A DNA stretch of 64,000 bases from contig NZ_JALXPE010000006.1 in assembly GCF_025143365.1 (NCBI RefSeq), positions 28,219 through 92,218 of the forward strand. The letters are read 5' to 3'. Shown piece by piece: positions 40,369-48,609 of the stretch. The notes beneath the pieces were generated by a model, which saw only the letters and a program-made list of their open reading frames with translations, searched no databases and was not told where the DNA came from. Made by a program: the position numbers and the translations under genes. The number at the start of each line of letters is the position of its first letter. Within the stretch, counting starts at the first letter, position 1. The stretch comes from Microbacterium sp. p3-SID336. Lineage in GTDB: Bacteria > Actinomycetota > Actinomycetes > Actinomycetales > Microbacteriaceae.

Positions 40369-40830
40369 TCAGGCCACGGGGTCGAGGAGCGTCGCGTCGG
40401 ACGGGTCGACCGTGCGGGTGTTGCTCACGCGCCGATCCACGATGTGACCGCGGATGGTCGCCGCGACATCCGCCGAGGTGTGGTCGAGCATCGCGAGAGT
40501 GTCGACCTTCGCCTGACCCGTGAGCTTCTCGGGGCTCAACCACGCGTCCCAGGTGTCGGGCGTGAGGAACGCGGGCATCCGGTCGTGCACCTCGCCGCTG
40601 GCATCCCGCGCCTCCCGTGTGACGACCACGAAGCAGCGCACACGCTCGCCCTCGTGCTCCATCGACCAGGTCAGGCCCGCGGCGGCGAGCAGCCCGTCGG
40701 CATGCAGGAAGTGCGGCGTTTTGTGCCCCTTCTCGCCCGTCCACTCGAAATAGCCGCGCATCGGGACGAGGCAGCGCGCCGCAGAGAAAGCGGGAGCCCA
40801 GAACCCGGCGGCGAGCTTCACCGAACTAAG
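40369..40830 (-). pseudogene. yedK: 5'-truncated SRAP/YedK gene
   Basis: About 150 residues of an SOS-response-associated peptidase (SRAP) remain. RCLVPMRGYFEWTGEKGHKTPHFLHA, RDASGEVHDRMPAFLTPDTWDAWL and DHIVDRRV-like tail segments are clear. The N-terminus with catalytic Cys2 and the Asn of the active site is missing. Homology stops near KLAAGFWAP at about 40820-40830, just before the 22-bp repeat at 40842. Normal proteins are about 220-240 residues. Without Cys2 it cannot crosslink abasic DNA. It marks where the island joins the chromosome. Confidence 0.8.
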
Positions 40831-40841
40831 CAGACGGCGCG

Positions 40842-40863
40842 CCGAAAACGATCGTTTACGGTG
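40842..40863 (+). repeat. left 22-bp direct repeat of the island element
   Basis: This copy is identical to 52663-52684. The core AAAACGATCGTTTACGG is nearly palindromic around CGATCG. A partial echo (CGCGCCGAAAACG) recurs about 50 nt to the right. It abuts the break in yedK. Confidence 0.8.
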
Positions 40864-41022
40864 CACTCGCGATAGAGGCCACGGATCGCGCCGAAAACGC
40901 ACATCAGAACGTGGTTGCGGCGAGCGTTCAATGTCTCGCGAAGGGCTGGCGTTGTCAATGCCCTACCAGCAGGCTATCGAGGCCAGTAGGTTCTCGAGCA
41001 ACACCATTTGATCGGAGTAGAC

Positions 41023-42189
41023 ATGAAAGCAGTAGTGTACGAGGGACCCCGTCAGGTCAGCACGAAGGACGTCCCGGACGCGAAGATCGAGCGACCCTCC
41101 GATGTGCTGGTCAGGGTGACGACGACGAACATCTGCGGCTCGGATCTGCACATGTACGAGGGGCGGACGTCCTTCGAGGTAGGCCGGACGTTCGGTCACG
41201 AGAACATGGGGGAGGTCATCGAGGTCGGTAGTGGTGTGGAGAAGGTCAGGGTCGGAGACCGGGTTGTGCTCCCGTTCAACATCTCGTGCGGGTTCTGTAA
41301 GAACTGCGAACGCGGCCTGACCAACTACTGCCTCACCACCCAGCCCGAACCATCATTCGCCGGTGCGGCCTACGGGTTCGCCGACATGGGTCCCTACGGC
41401 GGTGGCCAAGCGGAACTGCTCCGTGTGCCTTTCGGTGACCACAACGCGCTGCGCTTGGGCGAGGATGCGGAGGAGAAGGAGAACGACTACGTCATGCTCT
41501 CCGACATCTTCCCCACCGGCTACCACGCCACCGAGATGGCCGGCGTGGTCCCGGGCGACAGTGTTGTCATCGCCGGGGCGGGTCCGGTCGGGCTGATGGC
41601 CGCCCTGTCCGCGATGATCAAGGGGGCCGCGAAGGTGATGGTGGTCGATCGTCATCCTGACCGGCTCGCGTTGGCCGAGCAGATCGGCGCGATCGCCATC
41701 GATGACTCCAAGGTCGATCCCGTGCAAGCTGTGCTCGACGAGACGATGGGGCTGGGAGCTGACCGGGGCTGCGAATGCGTGGGTTACCAGGCCCACGATC
41801 CTCAAGGCAACGAGGACATCGCCGCTACTATGAACATGCTCATCAACGCGGTGCGTTTCACCGGAGGAATCGGCACCGTCGGTGTGTTCGTCCCCCAGGA
41901 CCCCGGAGCCAAGGACGACCTCGCCAAGCAGGGAAAGGCGGCCATCGACTTCGGAACGCATTGGTTCAAGGGTCAGACCTTGGGGAGCGGTCAAGCCCCG
42001 GTCAAGCGGTACAACCGCCAGCTGCGGGACTTGATCGCCGCCGGCAAGGCGACCCCCTCGTGGATCGTCTCCCACGAGATCTCGCTGGACCAAGCCGCCG
42101 ATGCCTACAAGAACTTCGACGCCCGGTCCAAGGGTTGGACCAAGGTCCTCATCAAGCCCGGCATGTCGACCGAGAAGAAGGAGAACTGA
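41023..42189 (+). CDS. zinc-dependent dehydrogenase, formaldehyde dehydrogenase-like
   Basis: A 388-residue medium-chain dehydrogenase. Zn-site residues are in NICGSDLHMYEGR and FGHENMG; the structural zinc cysteines are in CGFCKNCERGLTNYC. The NAD motif is VIAGAGPVGLMAAL. The insert NYCLTTQPEPSFAGAAYGFADMGPYGGGQAELLRVP matches the glutathione-independent formaldehyde dehydrogenase group. ATG 41023 follows a GGAG site. The DJ-1-like gene starts one base after its stop, giving an operon for reactive aldehydes. One of three related dehydrogenases in the island. Confidence 0.88.
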   Translation: MKAVVYEGPRQVSTKDVPDAKIERPSDVLVRVTTTNICGSDLHMYEGRTSFEVGRTFGHENMGEVIEVGSGVEKVRVGDRVVLPFNISCGFCKNCERGLTNYCLTTQPEPSFAGAAYGFADMGPYGGGQAELLRVPFGDHNALRLGEDAEEKENDYVMLSDIFPTGYHATEMAGVVPGDSVVIAGAGPVGLMAALSAMIKGAAKVMVVDRHPDRLALAEQIGAIAIDDSKVDPVQAVLDETMGLGADRGCECVGYQAHDPQGNEDIAATMNMLINAVRFTGGIGTVGVFVPQDPGAKDDLAKQGKAAIDFGTHWFKGQTLGSGQAPVKRYNRQLRDLIAAGKATPSWIVSHEISLDQAADAYKNFDARSKGWTKVLIKPGMSTEKKEN

Positions 42190-42190
42190 G

Positions 42191-42757
42191 ATGGCAGCAG
42201 ATCTTCAGGGCAAGAGAGTCGCCATCCTCGCCGCCGACGGGGTCGAGCGAGTCGAGCTCGACAAGCCCCGCGAGGCACTGGAGCAGGCTGGTGCACAGAC
42301 CGAGGTTCTGTCGATCCATGACGGTGAGATTCAGGCCCGGGAGAACGATCTGGATGCAGCAGGCACGTTCACCGTTGACGGGTTGGTCGCGGACGCGTCT
42401 GTCGCCCACTATGACGCCCTGCTTCTCCCGGGCGGCACGGTGAACCCCGACCAACTCCGGGTTGACCCAGACGCCGTCTCCTTCGTCCGCGAGTTCGTCG
42501 AAAGCGGCAAGCCCGTTGCTGCGATCTGTCACGGGCCGTGGACGCTGATCGAGGCAGGTGTGGTCGCAGGTCGCACCTTGACGTCCTTCCCGAGCATCCG
42601 AACGGACCTGCGCAACGCCGGTGCTGACGTCGTCGACCAGGACGTCGTGGTGGACGGGAATCTGATCACCAGCCGCTCGCCCGATGACCTGCCTGCGTTC
42701 TGCGACACGATCGTGGCGAAATTTGCGAGTAATTCGACCCAGGAAGAGGTGATGTGA
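42191..42757 (+). CDS. DJ-1/PfpI family protein
   Basis: A 188-residue protein of the PfpI/YhbO type. The nucleophile elbow is AAICHGPWTL with Cys113, and GKRVAILAADGVERVELDKPREALE begins the fold. Members act as deglycases or glyoxalases on methylglyoxal adducts, or as stress chaperones. It is the second gene of an operon with a formaldehyde dehydrogenase-like enzyme and an ABM protein. Confidence 0.9.
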   Translation: MAADLQGKRVAILAADGVERVELDKPREALEQAGAQTEVLSIHDGEIQARENDLDAAGTFTVDGLVADASVAHYDALLLPGGTVNPDQLRVDPDAVSFVREFVESGKPVAAICHGPWTLIEAGVVAGRTLTSFPSIRTDLRNAGADVVDQDVVVDGNLITSRSPDDLPAFCDTIVAKFASNSTQEEVM

Positions 42758-43059
42758 TGAGCGTGACGAAGGGACTGCTTGTCAGGTTGGAGGCCCTGCC
42801 CGGCAAGGAAGACGAGGTCCAGGAATTCCTCGGCATCGGGCGAGGGCTCGTCGAGGAGGAACCGGCCACCGTTGCGTGGTTCGCGATCCGTCTCGGACCG
42901 TCCTCCTTCGGGATCTTCGACGTGTTCCCCGATGACGCCGGCCGCGACGCGCACCTGTCTGGCGCGGTTGCGACCGCTCTCGGCGAGCAGACCGGCACGT
43001 TGTTCTCCGAACCGACGATCGAGAAGTTGGACGTCCTGGGCTCCAAACTCCCCGCCTGA
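42757..43059 (+). CDS. antibiotic biosynthesis monooxygenase (ABM) domain protein
   Basis: A 100-residue ferredoxin-like ABM-domain protein, related to quinol monooxygenase YgiN. KGLLVRLEALPGKEDEVQEFL and SFGIFDVFPDDAGRDAHL are typical. ATG 42757 overlaps the previous stop by one base. Likely roles are quinol oxidation or binding of reactive electrophiles. A 22-codon remnant of a second ABM gene lies at 44373-44438. Confidence 0.85.
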   Translation: MSVTKGLLVRLEALPGKEDEVQEFLGIGRGLVEEEPATVAWFAIRLGPSSFGIFDVFPDDAGRDAHLSGAVATALGEQTGTLFSEPTIEKLDVLGSKLPA

Positions 43060-43088
43060 CACCACAGACCGGGAGTAGTGGCCCAGAA

Positions 43089-43158
43089 AGGAGGGGTCGC
43101 TGCGCGCGGTGACTTCGGGCTTACACAGCCCGCTGACGTCGTGGCAGCGGCCCCTTCT
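43089..43158 (+). promoter_or_regulatory. long hairpin ahead of the FAD oxidoreductase gene
   Basis: GGGGTCGCTGC (43093-43103) pairs with GCAGCGGCCCC (43144-43154), extendable to about 15 bp. Inside is a second CGGGC-TTACACA-GCCCG hairpin. It lies 30 nt after the ABM stop and 42 nt before the next start. It could be the operon terminator or an attenuator or riboswitch-like leader; no U-tract follows. Confidence 0.5.
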
Positions 43159-43200
43159 CTTGCGGCCTATCGCTAATCGCCAACAGATCGAGGAACCGCG

Positions 43201-44331
43201 ATGACAGGAACTGACGACGGCGTTTCCACGACGCGTTCCCCGGAGGTAGCAGTGATCGGGGGCGGGATCGTCGGTCTGTCGACTGCGTACGCGCTGCGGG
43301 AGCAGGGCGTGCGGGTGCGCTTGTATGAGGCTGGTCTGCCCGGGACGGGTCAGTCCGCAGGCGAGTCGCGGATCTTCCGGCATGCCCACGACGACCCGCG
43401 ACTCGTCGCTTTCGCGCGCGAAAGCCGCGGCGTATGGGATGAGTGGGCCGAACGCTTCGACGTCGAGCTGGTCTCATCAGATGGTGTCCTGGCGATCGGA
43501 GACAGCGCCCTGGCGCGGCTGCGGGTGCTCGACCAGGTCGGCGGCGTGGAAGCGCACGAGATCGACGCGGCCGAGGTCGCCCAGCGGATGCCGCTGCTCG
43601 CTGGGTATTCGGGGCCAGCGGTGCTCGACGAGTCGGGCGGCGCGATCCGCACCCGCGCCGCGATCACGGCACTCACGGGTGCCCTGGCAGATGCGGTCAC
43701 CACCGGTGAGGTCATCTCCATCGATCCCCGCGCCGACGGGACGGTCGAGGTGCGCAGCGTCACCGACCGGGCTGTCTACTCCAAGGTGGTCGTGTGCGCC
43801 GGCCGCGAAACCGCCCGCCTGGCACGCAGCGTCGGCCTGTCGCTGCCGGTTCGCCTTGCCGCACACGTCCGGCTGACCTTCGACGTGAAAGCCGCCGCCC
43901 CGGCACGAGTCGCGTGCCTGCAGGACAGTAGCGGCGTCTTCGGCGAAGTCGGCGTCTACGCGACGCCGCTACCGGGCAACAGCAACTATTCGGTCGGACT
44001 CAGCGACACCGTCGGCGTCCGCGACGACGGAACTTTCATCGACCCGGCGGCGATTCGATCGCTGGACGAACGCGCACGCGAATACGTGACACGGGCGCTG
44101 CCCGGTCTCCACCCAGAGCCGCGCGACTTCCTTCACTGCTGGGTGACCGACCTCCCGTGGAGTGAGGACGGCGTGGCCGTGTGGGAGGCAGGCTCTGTCC
44201 TTTTTGTGGCCGGTCACAATTTGTTCAAGCAGGCACCTGCGCTGGGTCGCGCTCTTGCCCGGGCTGCGACCGGCGGCGGTCTCCGCGCCGAGCTCACGCC
44301 CGAAGCGCGCCTCGGCGAGGCCCAGAGCTAG
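43201..44331 (+). CDS. FAD-dependent amine oxidase (DAO/sarcosine oxidase-like)
   Basis: A 376-residue flavoprotein of the D-amino acid/sarcosine oxidase superfamily. The dinucleotide motif is VAVIGGGIVGLSTAYAL, SAGESRIFRHAH resembles the sarcosine oxidase substrate loop, and the C-terminus has LFVAGHNLFKQAPALG, in place of the usual flavin-attachment region. Monomeric sarcosine oxidases release formaldehyde and H2O2, which would explain formaldehyde dehydrogenases next door. N-methyltryptophan or other N-methyl amines are alternatives. ATG 43201 follows GAGGAACCGCG. Confidence 0.8.
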   Translation: MTGTDDGVSTTRSPEVAVIGGGIVGLSTAYALREQGVRVRLYEAGLPGTGQSAGESRIFRHAHDDPRLVAFARESRGVWDEWAERFDVELVSSDGVLAIGDSALARLRVLDQVGGVEAHEIDAAEVAQRMPLLAGYSGPAVLDESGGAIRTRAAITALTGALADAVTTGEVISIDPRADGTVEVRSVTDRAVYSKVVVCAGRETARLARSVGLSLPVRLAAHVRLTFDVKAAAPARVACLQDSSGVFGEVGVYATPLPGNSNYSVGLSDTVGVRDDGTFIDPAAIRSLDERAREYVTRALPGLHPEPRDFLHCWVTDLPWSEDGVAVWEAGSVLFVAGHNLFKQAPALGRALARAATGGGLRAELTPEARLGEAQS

Positions 44332-44372
44332 GGCGTGTCTCCCAATCGGGGGGGTGACCCGCGATTCTGGCC

Positions 44373-44438
44373 GGCAAACTGTTCAGCGAGCCCACGATCG
44401 AAAAGTTGGACGTCCGGGGCTCCAAAATCCCCGCCTGA
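44373..44438 (+). pseudogene. 3' remnant of a second ABM-domain gene
   Basis: Twenty-one codons and a stop encode GKLFSEPTIEKLDVRGSKIPA, nearly the same as GTLFSEPTIEKLDVLGSKLPA at the end of the intact ABM gene at 42757. Upstream homology ends at about 44371. The nucleotide match continues a few bases past the stop. It is a scar of duplication or recombination. Confidence 0.8.
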
Positions 44439-44457
44439 GACCATGATCTCGTCGAGC

Positions 44458-44510
44458 GTCGCCGGTACCTCACCCTTGTTGGCATAGTCCACGGGTGAGG
44501 TACCGGCGAC
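44458..44510. repeat. 18-bp perfect inverted repeat
   Basis: GTCGCCGGTACCTCACCC and its exact complement are separated by 17 nt. It sits between two gene remnants. It may be a recombination site, an insertion-sequence end or a terminator. Confidence 0.7.
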
Positions 44511-44543
44511 GGTGCGGCGAGTACCCGTGCGATGGTTCTGCCG

Positions 44544-44685
44544 TCACGATGGGGTCACGCCTGTGGCTTCCTCCAATGCCGCGGCGAGGTATCTCGCGGA
44601 AGCGCCGACGCCCTTGTCCGCGACGTGCTCGGGCGTGCCAGCTGCAACCATGGTCCCGCTGGCGTCGCCCGCACCGGGCCCTAGT
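44544..44685 (-). pseudogene. 3' remnant of a UvrA-like gene
   Basis: On this strand LGPGAGDASGTMVAAGTPEHV and ARYLAAALEEATGVTPS-stop match the extreme C-terminus of UvrA proteins (compare LGPGAGDNGGTVVASGTPAEV in the intact gene at 48610). Homology begins at LGPGAGD and everything upstream is lost. The sequence differs from the intact copy, so it came from another uvrA-type gene. Confidence 0.7.
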
Positions 44686-44702
44686 GTGACTACGAGGGGC
44701 TC

Positions 44703-44873
44703 GCCTGCTTCGACCGGACCGGCACTTCGAACGGCCCGACCGAGGCGATCAACGGCCGCCTCGAGCACCTCCACGGCTCCGCCCTCGGCTTCCGCAACCT
44801 CACCAACTACATCTCCCGATCGCTCCTCGAAACCGGAGGATTCAGACCACTGCTACACCCTCAAATGCGATGA
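44703..44873 (+). pseudogene. C-terminal remnant of an ISL3-type transposase
   Basis: Fifty-six codons and a stop encode ACFDRTGTSNGPTEAING, then GSALGFRNLTNYISRSLLE and a GGFRPLLHPQMR end, the hallmark C-terminus of ISL3/IS204-family transposases. The catalytic domain upstream is missing. It abuts the UvrA-like remnant. Confidence 0.8.
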
Positions 44874-44971
44874 GCCCCATAACCCGCTTCGTCTCCATTC
44901 CGCCTTGCGCGCTGCCCGGTCGACAAGTCTCGCCGTCGGGCGCTGCCCTTGGGTTCCGATACGCTTCCCGC

Positions 44972-46816
44972 ATGACGAGTGGGCAGATGGAACGGCGCAC
45001 GAGTTGGCGAACGATTCGCACGGAGTCGGGTTCGGCTGTGTTCTTGGTCGTCGTCGCAGCGGTCGCCTTGCTCTGGGCGAACTCGCCACTCTCCGAGGCC
45101 TATTTCGGGCTGTGGGATGTCGAGATCGGGTTCGATGTCGGAGGGTTCGGACTGCACATGAACCTGCACCACTGGATCAACGACGGCCTCATGGTGGTCT
45201 TCTTCTTCGTCGTTGGCCTCGAGGTGCGACAGGAGTTCGCGCATGGGTCGCTCCGAGACGCCAGCCGCGCGCGTCTCGCGTTGATCGCTGGCGTCGCTGG
45301 CGTGGCACTGCCCGCAGTTTTCTACATCCTGATCGTGGCCGCCGCGGGCGGCGACGGGCTCGGTGGATGGGGCGCGGTGGTCGGTACCGACACCGCGTTC
45401 CTGTTGGGTGCCCTCGCGCTCGTCGGCCCGAAACTCTCCGGCCAGTTGCGGGTGTTCCTACTCACCCTTACCGTCGTCGATGACTTCCTCGCCGTCTCCA
45501 TCATCGGCATTGTCTACAGCGACGAGATCCGGCTCGTTCCGCTGCTGATCGCAGTTGCCTGCCTCGCCGGGTTGTGGCTTCTGGGTCGTTCGCGGCAATG
45601 GAGCGCCACACCGTACGTGCTGATTGTCGTTGTGCTCTGGTTCGCGACCGTTGATTCCGGAGTCCACGCCTCCCTCGCGGGCATGGTCGCAGGACTCCTT
45701 ATCCCCGCCTACCCGACGCGTCGGCAAAAGGTGGTCGAGGCTCGTCAGCTGTTCCGCGACTTCTGGCAGTCGCCGAGCGCGGCATCGGCCCGCGCAGTCG
45801 ACCGAGGCTTGGCGCGAGGTATCTCGGTGAACGAACGCATGCACGAGGTTTTGCGCATGCCGACCGCGCTCGTCATCGTCCCGATCTTCGCGCTCGCGAA
45901 CGCTGGCGTCGACCTGCGCGGCGGCGTGCTCGTCGATTCCTTCCAGTCCTCCGTGACGTGGGGAGTCATCGTGGGGCTCGTGCTCGGCAAACTTCTCGGC
46001 ATCGGTCTCGCCACCTTCGTCGCTGTGAAGCTTGGAGCCGGTCGGCTACCCGAGGGTGTCGGGATGGGCAGCGTGTTTGGCGGCGCGGCGCTTTCGGGGA
46101 TCGGGTTCACCGTCTCGCTCCTGGTGATCGGCCTCGCGTTCGGCTCGACGTCCGACCTGGGTCGGCAAGCGACCGTCGGCGTGTTGGTCGCGATGGTGCT
46201 CGCTACCGCACTTGGTTGGCTGATTTTCCGGGTTGCTGCGAAACGCTGGGGAGAGGAGACGGCAGATCTGCCGATGGTGCTCACACCACCCGTGGATCCT
46301 GAAGTCGACCACATCCGCGGACCAGAGGACGCCCAGCTCACGCTCGTCGAGTACATCGACTTCGAATGCCCCTATTGCGCGCACGCAACGGGTTCCTGGG
46401 AGGACCTTCGCAGCCGGTTCGGGGACGATCTCCGGTATGTCGTTCGCCAGCTGCCACATCACCCTCACGGCCCCATAGCCGCACGAGCGTCGGAGGCGGC
46501 ATCGAATCAGGGGATGTTCTGGCCGTGGCTGGACTTCGTCTTCACGCGGCAAGATGCGCTCGAGCGCGAAGATCTGATCCGCTACGCCGAAGAGCTGGGC
46601 CTGGATGTCGCCCAGTTCACGGCTGACCTCGACAGTGCCGCCGTACGTGCCCGTGTGGAGCGGGATCTCGAAAGCGCCGATGCAAGCGGGGCGCACGCCA
46701 CCCCGACGTTCTTCGTAGACGGCCGACGGTTGCTGGGTAGCTACGACGCTCGAACGCTCACCTCGGCCCTCGAAGCCAGCCGCCGAGGCACACGAACCCA
46801 GGAAGTGCGCTCCTGA
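44972..46816 (+). CDS. nhaA: NhaA Na+/H+ antiporter fused to thioredoxin-like domain
   Basis: A 614-residue fusion. Residues about 15-405 are NhaA: HHWINDGLMVVFFFVVGLEVRQEF, GTDTAFLLGALAL and TVVDDFLAVSIIGIVYS, which carries the ion-binding Asp pair. Residues about 430-610 are a DsbA-like thioredoxin domain with EYIDFECPYC (Cys466, Cys469) and cis-Pro in HATPTFFVDGRRL. This architecture is known in actinobacteria. It should exchange sodium or lithium for protons with redox control or an attached disulfide enzyme. ATG 44972 opens the MTSGQMERR start; upstream frame overlaps transposase debris. Confidence 0.92.
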   Translation: MTSGQMERRTSWRTIRTESGSAVFLVVVAAVALLWANSPLSEAYFGLWDVEIGFDVGGFGLHMNLHHWINDGLMVVFFFVVGLEVRQEFAHGSLRDASRARLALIAGVAGVALPAVFYILIVAAAGGDGLGGWGAVVGTDTAFLLGALALVGPKLSGQLRVFLLTLTVVDDFLAVSIIGIVYSDEIRLVPLLIAVACLAGLWLLGRSRQWSATPYVLIVVVLWFATVDSGVHASLAGMVAGLLIPAYPTRRQKVVEARQLFRDFWQSPSAASARAVDRGLARGISVNERMHEVLRMPTALVIVPIFALANAGVDLRGGVLVDSFQSSVTWGVIVGLVLGKLLGIGLATFVAVKLGAGRLPEGVGMGSVFGGAALSGIGFTVSLLVIGLAFGSTSDLGRQATVGVLVAMVLATALGWLIFRVAAKRWGEETADLPMVLTPPVDPEVDHIRGPEDAQLTLVEYIDFECPYCAHATGSWEDLRSRFGDDLRYVVRQLPHHPHGPIAARASEAASNQGMFWPWLDFVFTRQDALEREDLIRYAEELGLDVAQFTADLDSAAVRARVERDLESADASGAHATPTFFVDGRRLLGSYDARTLTSALEASRRGTRTQEVRS

Positions 46817-48069
46817 GTCGTCAGGCGTCGCGGGGCGCGTCGGTACACCTGCCGGAGCGAACAAGAAAACCCGATGGCAGGGCGCTCGTCGCCCTCGACA
46901 GCGCTGGCGCGGGAATGTACCTCCCCGTTGCGGCACTCTTCCTCATCCAAGTTCGCGGATTCTCGGTTGCGGATGCGGGCCTCGCATTGGGCGTCGGGGC
47001 AGGCGTCGGTCTGCTGTTCCCCGTCCTCGCCGGGACGCTGGTCGACCGAGTTGGCCCTCGCAGGGTGATCGGCACCGGACAGTTGCTCCGAGCCATCGCG
47101 ATGCTCGTCTACCTACTCGTACCCGGTTGGCCCGGGGCGATTGCCGGGAGCGCGATCTGCGCCGCCGGGATGCAGCTGCACTACGGATCGCTATACGCCT
47201 TCCTGACAGCATTGCGTCCCAGCGACGGGTTTCACGATGCGCAGTTCGCTCGCGTTGAGATGGTGCGTTCGGCTGGCTACGGTGCTGGCGCGCTCCTCGG
47301 TGCCGTGCTGCTGGCCTGGGACCCCGCCATGTTGCCTTGGCTGCTGGCGGTCAAACTCGTCACGTCGACGATGGCAGCCATACTTGTGTTCACGATGCGG
47401 ATGCCGCCGCACACGTCATCTCGCTCGGTGAAGGCTACGTCCGCCGCACCAGGAGTGCTACGGAACCGCCCGTTTCTCGGGCTCATCCTTCTGGGCTTTC
47501 TCATCACCCTGGTGATGGAGTTCTTCCCGGTTGCCTTTCCGGTGATCGCTGTCGAACAACTCGGCGCGCCGGCATGGTTGCCGAGCCTCGCAAACGCCGG
47601 CCTGGCCATGCTGTCGAGCACCCTCACAGGAGTCGCGGTGGCGCTGACGAGCTCACGTTCTCGGGCATTCGCTGTGCGGCTCGGAGCAGTGCTGCTCTTG
47701 GCGTGGATCGCCTCAATGGTGGCCGTCTACGCGGTTCCTTCAGCGTGGCTTGCGGTAGCCCTGTTCGGATCGGCGCTGATCTTCGGAGTCGGCACGGTCG
47801 TGCTCGGCACGAGGATGAACGCGGCCGCGAGTGAGGCCGCCCCACCGGAACAGGCTGGACGCTACCTCGCTGCGTTCCAGTACTCATTCAGCGTCGCCAG
47901 CCTCACCGCGCCTCTTCTGATGTCGGCTTTCGCGTTGTCGGGTTGGTTGCCGTGGGTGCTACTCGTATTGGGGCCTGCGGGGGCGCTCGTACTGCTTCCG
48001 TGGCTACGTCGCGCGCTGCCGCCCCGTGTGCTCGCTCTCGCTCCCGACGAGACTGAAGCCGGAGCCTAA
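46813..48069 (+). CDS. MFS transporter, possible CTG start
   Basis: A major facilitator of up to 418 residues with about 12 membrane helices. LVDRVGPRRVIGTGQLL is the loop 2-3 signature. The first ATG (46915) falls inside helix 1, since RALVALDSAGAGMYLPVAALFLIQ reads as one helix. No ATG, GTG or TTG exists in frame before it. A CTG at 46813 overlaps the nhaA stop as CTGA, so a coupled CTG start is proposed; 46915 is the conservative alternative. Substrate unknown; the drug-efflux type is most similar. Confidence 0.72.
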   Translation: MSRQASRGASVHLPERTRKPDGRALVALDSAGAGMYLPVAALFLIQVRGFSVADAGLALGVGAGVGLLFPVLAGTLVDRVGPRRVIGTGQLLRAIAMLVYLLVPGWPGAIAGSAICAAGMQLHYGSLYAFLTALRPSDGFHDAQFARVEMVRSAGYGAGALLGAVLLAWDPAMLPWLLAVKLVTSTMAAILVFTMRMPPHTSSRSVKATSAAPGVLRNRPFLGLILLGFLITLVMEFFPVAFPVIAVEQLGAPAWLPSLANAGLAMLSSTLTGVAVALTSSRSRAFAVRLGAVLLLAWIASMVAVYAVPSAWLAVALFGSALIFGVGTVVLGTRMNAAASEAAPPEQAGRYLAAFQYSFSVASLTAPLLMSAFALSGWLPWVLLVLGPAGALVLLPWLRRALPPRVLALAPDETEAGA

Positions 48070-48109
48070 CCCGTCCGCATCCGACGGGTGAGGACGACGC
48101 CACCACCTG

Positions 48110-48562
48110 TTACAACAGATGCACGATCCCTGTGTCACCCCAGGCGGACGCGAGATACTCCGCGGCGAGACGCCGATGACAACGATCAGGAGAGGCCTCT
48201 GAGCAAAGGAGCACTGCCTCGTTGAAGTCAGCAGGACTCAGCACCGCTTCGACCTGGCGACCTTCCAAGAGGCGCACGTACTCAGCGGCGTATTGCTCCC
48301 GCGACACAGCCCCGTGCTGGTAGTCACGTAGCGCTTGCTCTGTCGGGGTGAGGAGCAACTCCTGCCGATAATGCATGTCGCAAATCTCACTGAGGAAGAA
48401 CTCGAGGTCGTCTCGCTTCGCGAATCCTGCGAGCTGCGAACGGTTCCGCAGCCGTATGTCAACAAGAGCCGTCGCGCCGCTGTCGGAGAGCAGACCGAAG
48501 AACTCGCGCGTCTTCTTCTTCGTGAACCCGATGGTAAACAGCCGCATCATCTTGCCTCCCAC
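48110..48562 (-). CDS. DUF488 family protein
   Basis: A 150-residue protein with RLFTIGFTKKKTREFFGLL and the C-terminal CSEASPDRCHRRLAAEYL motif that defines DUF488, with Cys and His residues likely in its active site. The function of the family is unknown. ATG 48562 or the nearer ATG at 48547 may be used. It is divergent from the uvrA-like gene at 48610 with only 47 nt between them, so they may share control. A second, distant DUF488 gene lies at 60156. Confidence 0.88.
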   Translation of the reverse strand: MGGKMMRLFTIGFTKKKTREFFGLLSDSGATALVDIRLRNRSQLAGFAKRDDLEFFLSEICDMHYRQELLLTPTEQALRDYQHGAVSREQYAAEYVRLLEGRQVEAVLSPADFNEAVLLCSEASPDRCHRRLAAEYLASAWGDTGIVHLL

Positions 48563-48609
48563 GGTCGATGAACCTGCTTACCACGAGACCCGCTTGGTAC
48601 AGTTCTGAA

